From NCBI GenBank assembly GCA_910592205.1, contig CAJVPJ010000648.1:1-19968 (forward strand): a stretch of DNA of 19,968 bases. Reading direction: 5' to 3'. The translations under genes were made by a program, and so were the position numbers. Positions 18,841 through 19,968 of this stretch are shown piece by piece. How positions within the stretch are numbered: the stretch's first letter is position 1; each line of letters opens with the position of its first letter. The notes below the pieces were generated by a model. That model made no database searches and was not told the origin of the DNA. It saw only the letters and a program-made list of their open reading frames with translations. The stretch is from Paraglomus occultum (lineage: Eukaryota > Glomeromycota > Glomeromycetes > Paraglomerales > Paraglomeraceae).

Positions 18841-19968
18841 AATTATATCTAAACTTTCTAATACGAAATAAAGTCACAACCTAAACTTTCAGAATTTAAG
18901 CAAATCAAAAATTATCAAGTTACGGAAAAGCAGTTATAGCATTTGTAATTTCTCAGATATCGAAATCCCCACGATAAATTATACAATTCAGCGATAAACA
19001 GCGTCAAACGTAATTTACCTCAATTCTTAGCGATAACACACGCAAAAGTATTGTACAAAAGCCCTTTATCCATTTTTGTCTTACTCTAAAGTGATATTGT
19101 AAAATAATTGAAAAGTTGTCTCGTTAGCAAAAAACAACCTTTTATTATAAAGACTTGTACTATAAAGGTTTGGATAAGTTTTTAAAGTACATGAACAATT
19201 TTTTTACTACTAGCATATTTCTGTATGCTAAAATATATGCAAAAGTTTTTGGGCGGAATTTGATTTGGAAAGCTGCTGCTGAAGGTTTTTTTATATATTT
19301 GTATATGTACACTTGTGTTATTTTATGAAGCTGAGATACATTATAAATTTCACTTTTCCACAAATTTTCTGCAATCGATTATCTTAAGGTCAAACCAAGT
19401 TGCTTTAACAAATATTATGCAGCAAGCAAATAACGCGTTGTTAGTTCAAATATTATTTTTATTATACACTGTAATATGGTGTAATTTTCTATATATAATT
19501 TTCCATAATAAATAAACAGATAGTATTAAATAAAAAAATTACATAAATGTTTATTATTTTCTGTCACTACTGTAAGTCTAAAAAAACGTGCAAAAAAGTG
19601 CAAGCTTGCGTTAAATATTGCAGCCAGTGTGTATGTAATAATAATTTATAAATAATTATAATTTGTTTTCTTCTCTGGCAAGTCGTATTTGCTCTCAACA
19701 GTTTTATAATGTTATTATTAACCACGCTTTTCTTTTTTTTGAATTAATTTATCTTGTATTGACTAATGTCTTTTCCACGTAAAACGCGTTTTTCTTATCA
19801 ACATATCCGAAAATTATAACATACACATTTGTTGCAACAAAAATAACTGGCGGTTGAGAATATAAACTGAAAAACCAGACAGCATTTTTTTTGCGACGAC
19901 ATTTTTTATTTTTGTTTTTGAATCTTGCAAAAACCTGGTTTGCACAAGCTTTAACGTCCAACGTTTTT
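18841..19968. other. AT-rich tail of the window, no gene seen
   Basis: Only short AT-driven frames occur. A small hairpin (GCATA..TATGC) lies near 19213-19228, and T/A homopolymer runs are common. Confidence 0.5.

Noticed and set aside
1-19968. CRISPR arrays, bacterial operons, prophage or toxin systems
   Set aside because: No such repeats or genes; spliced genes show this is eukaryotic nuclear DNA.

Overview
This is nuclear DNA from an intron-rich, AT-rich eukaryote. The best guess is an early-diverging fungus, for example Mucoromycota. Three things suggest this: most introns are about 50-120 nt with GT..AG ends; the MAPR/cytochrome-b5 protein lacks an N-terminal membrane anchor and has the fungal-type 'DPPKDTPFT' start and 'RYNIVGKVV' end; and the Ars2/Serrate homologue keeps a Cys-rich segment that looks more like the fungal (Pir2-type) than the animal form. 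The lineage is inferred, since no rRNA or mitochondrial marker is present.

Left third (1-4752), compact. A small-exon gene for a putative single-pass membrane protein runs leftwards (717 to 44). Only about 33 bp from its possible start codon, a 12-exon Ars2/Serrate (SRRT) gene runs rightwards (751 to 3813, 740 aa). Facing SRRT tail-to-tail is a five-exon MAPR (Dap1/PGRMC-like heme-binding) gene (4752 to 4059, 119 aa). It has a near-empty first coding exon and a probable GC-AG intron.

Middle (4753-12990). After a sparse AT-rich stretch with a few exon-like frames (best: 5415-5595 minus) come two unrecognised genes in tandem on the minus strand. One is a single-exon 787-aa low-complexity protein (poly-Q, QP repeat, acidic run, Ser-rich; 12990 to 10627). 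The other is a seven-exon 512-aa protein with a C-terminal coiled coil (10349 to 8392). They are separated by 277 bp containing a G11/C11 tract.

Right third (12991-19968). No recognisable gene. It is AT-rich and holds a 36-nt polypyrimidine block, a 2 x 40 bp tandem duplication, hairpins, a sequence resembling a Tc1/mariner terminal repeat, and a few orphan open frames.

No operon logic or multi-gene system is visible. SRRT acts in nuclear RNA processing and MAPR in heme/sterol biology; the other genes cannot be tied to a pathway. The most interesting points are gene-structure ones: a nearly gapless divergent gene pair, a convergent pair with opposed poly(A) signals, the GC-AG/alternative GT-AG choice, and a GT microsatellite that may serve as a 5' splice site.
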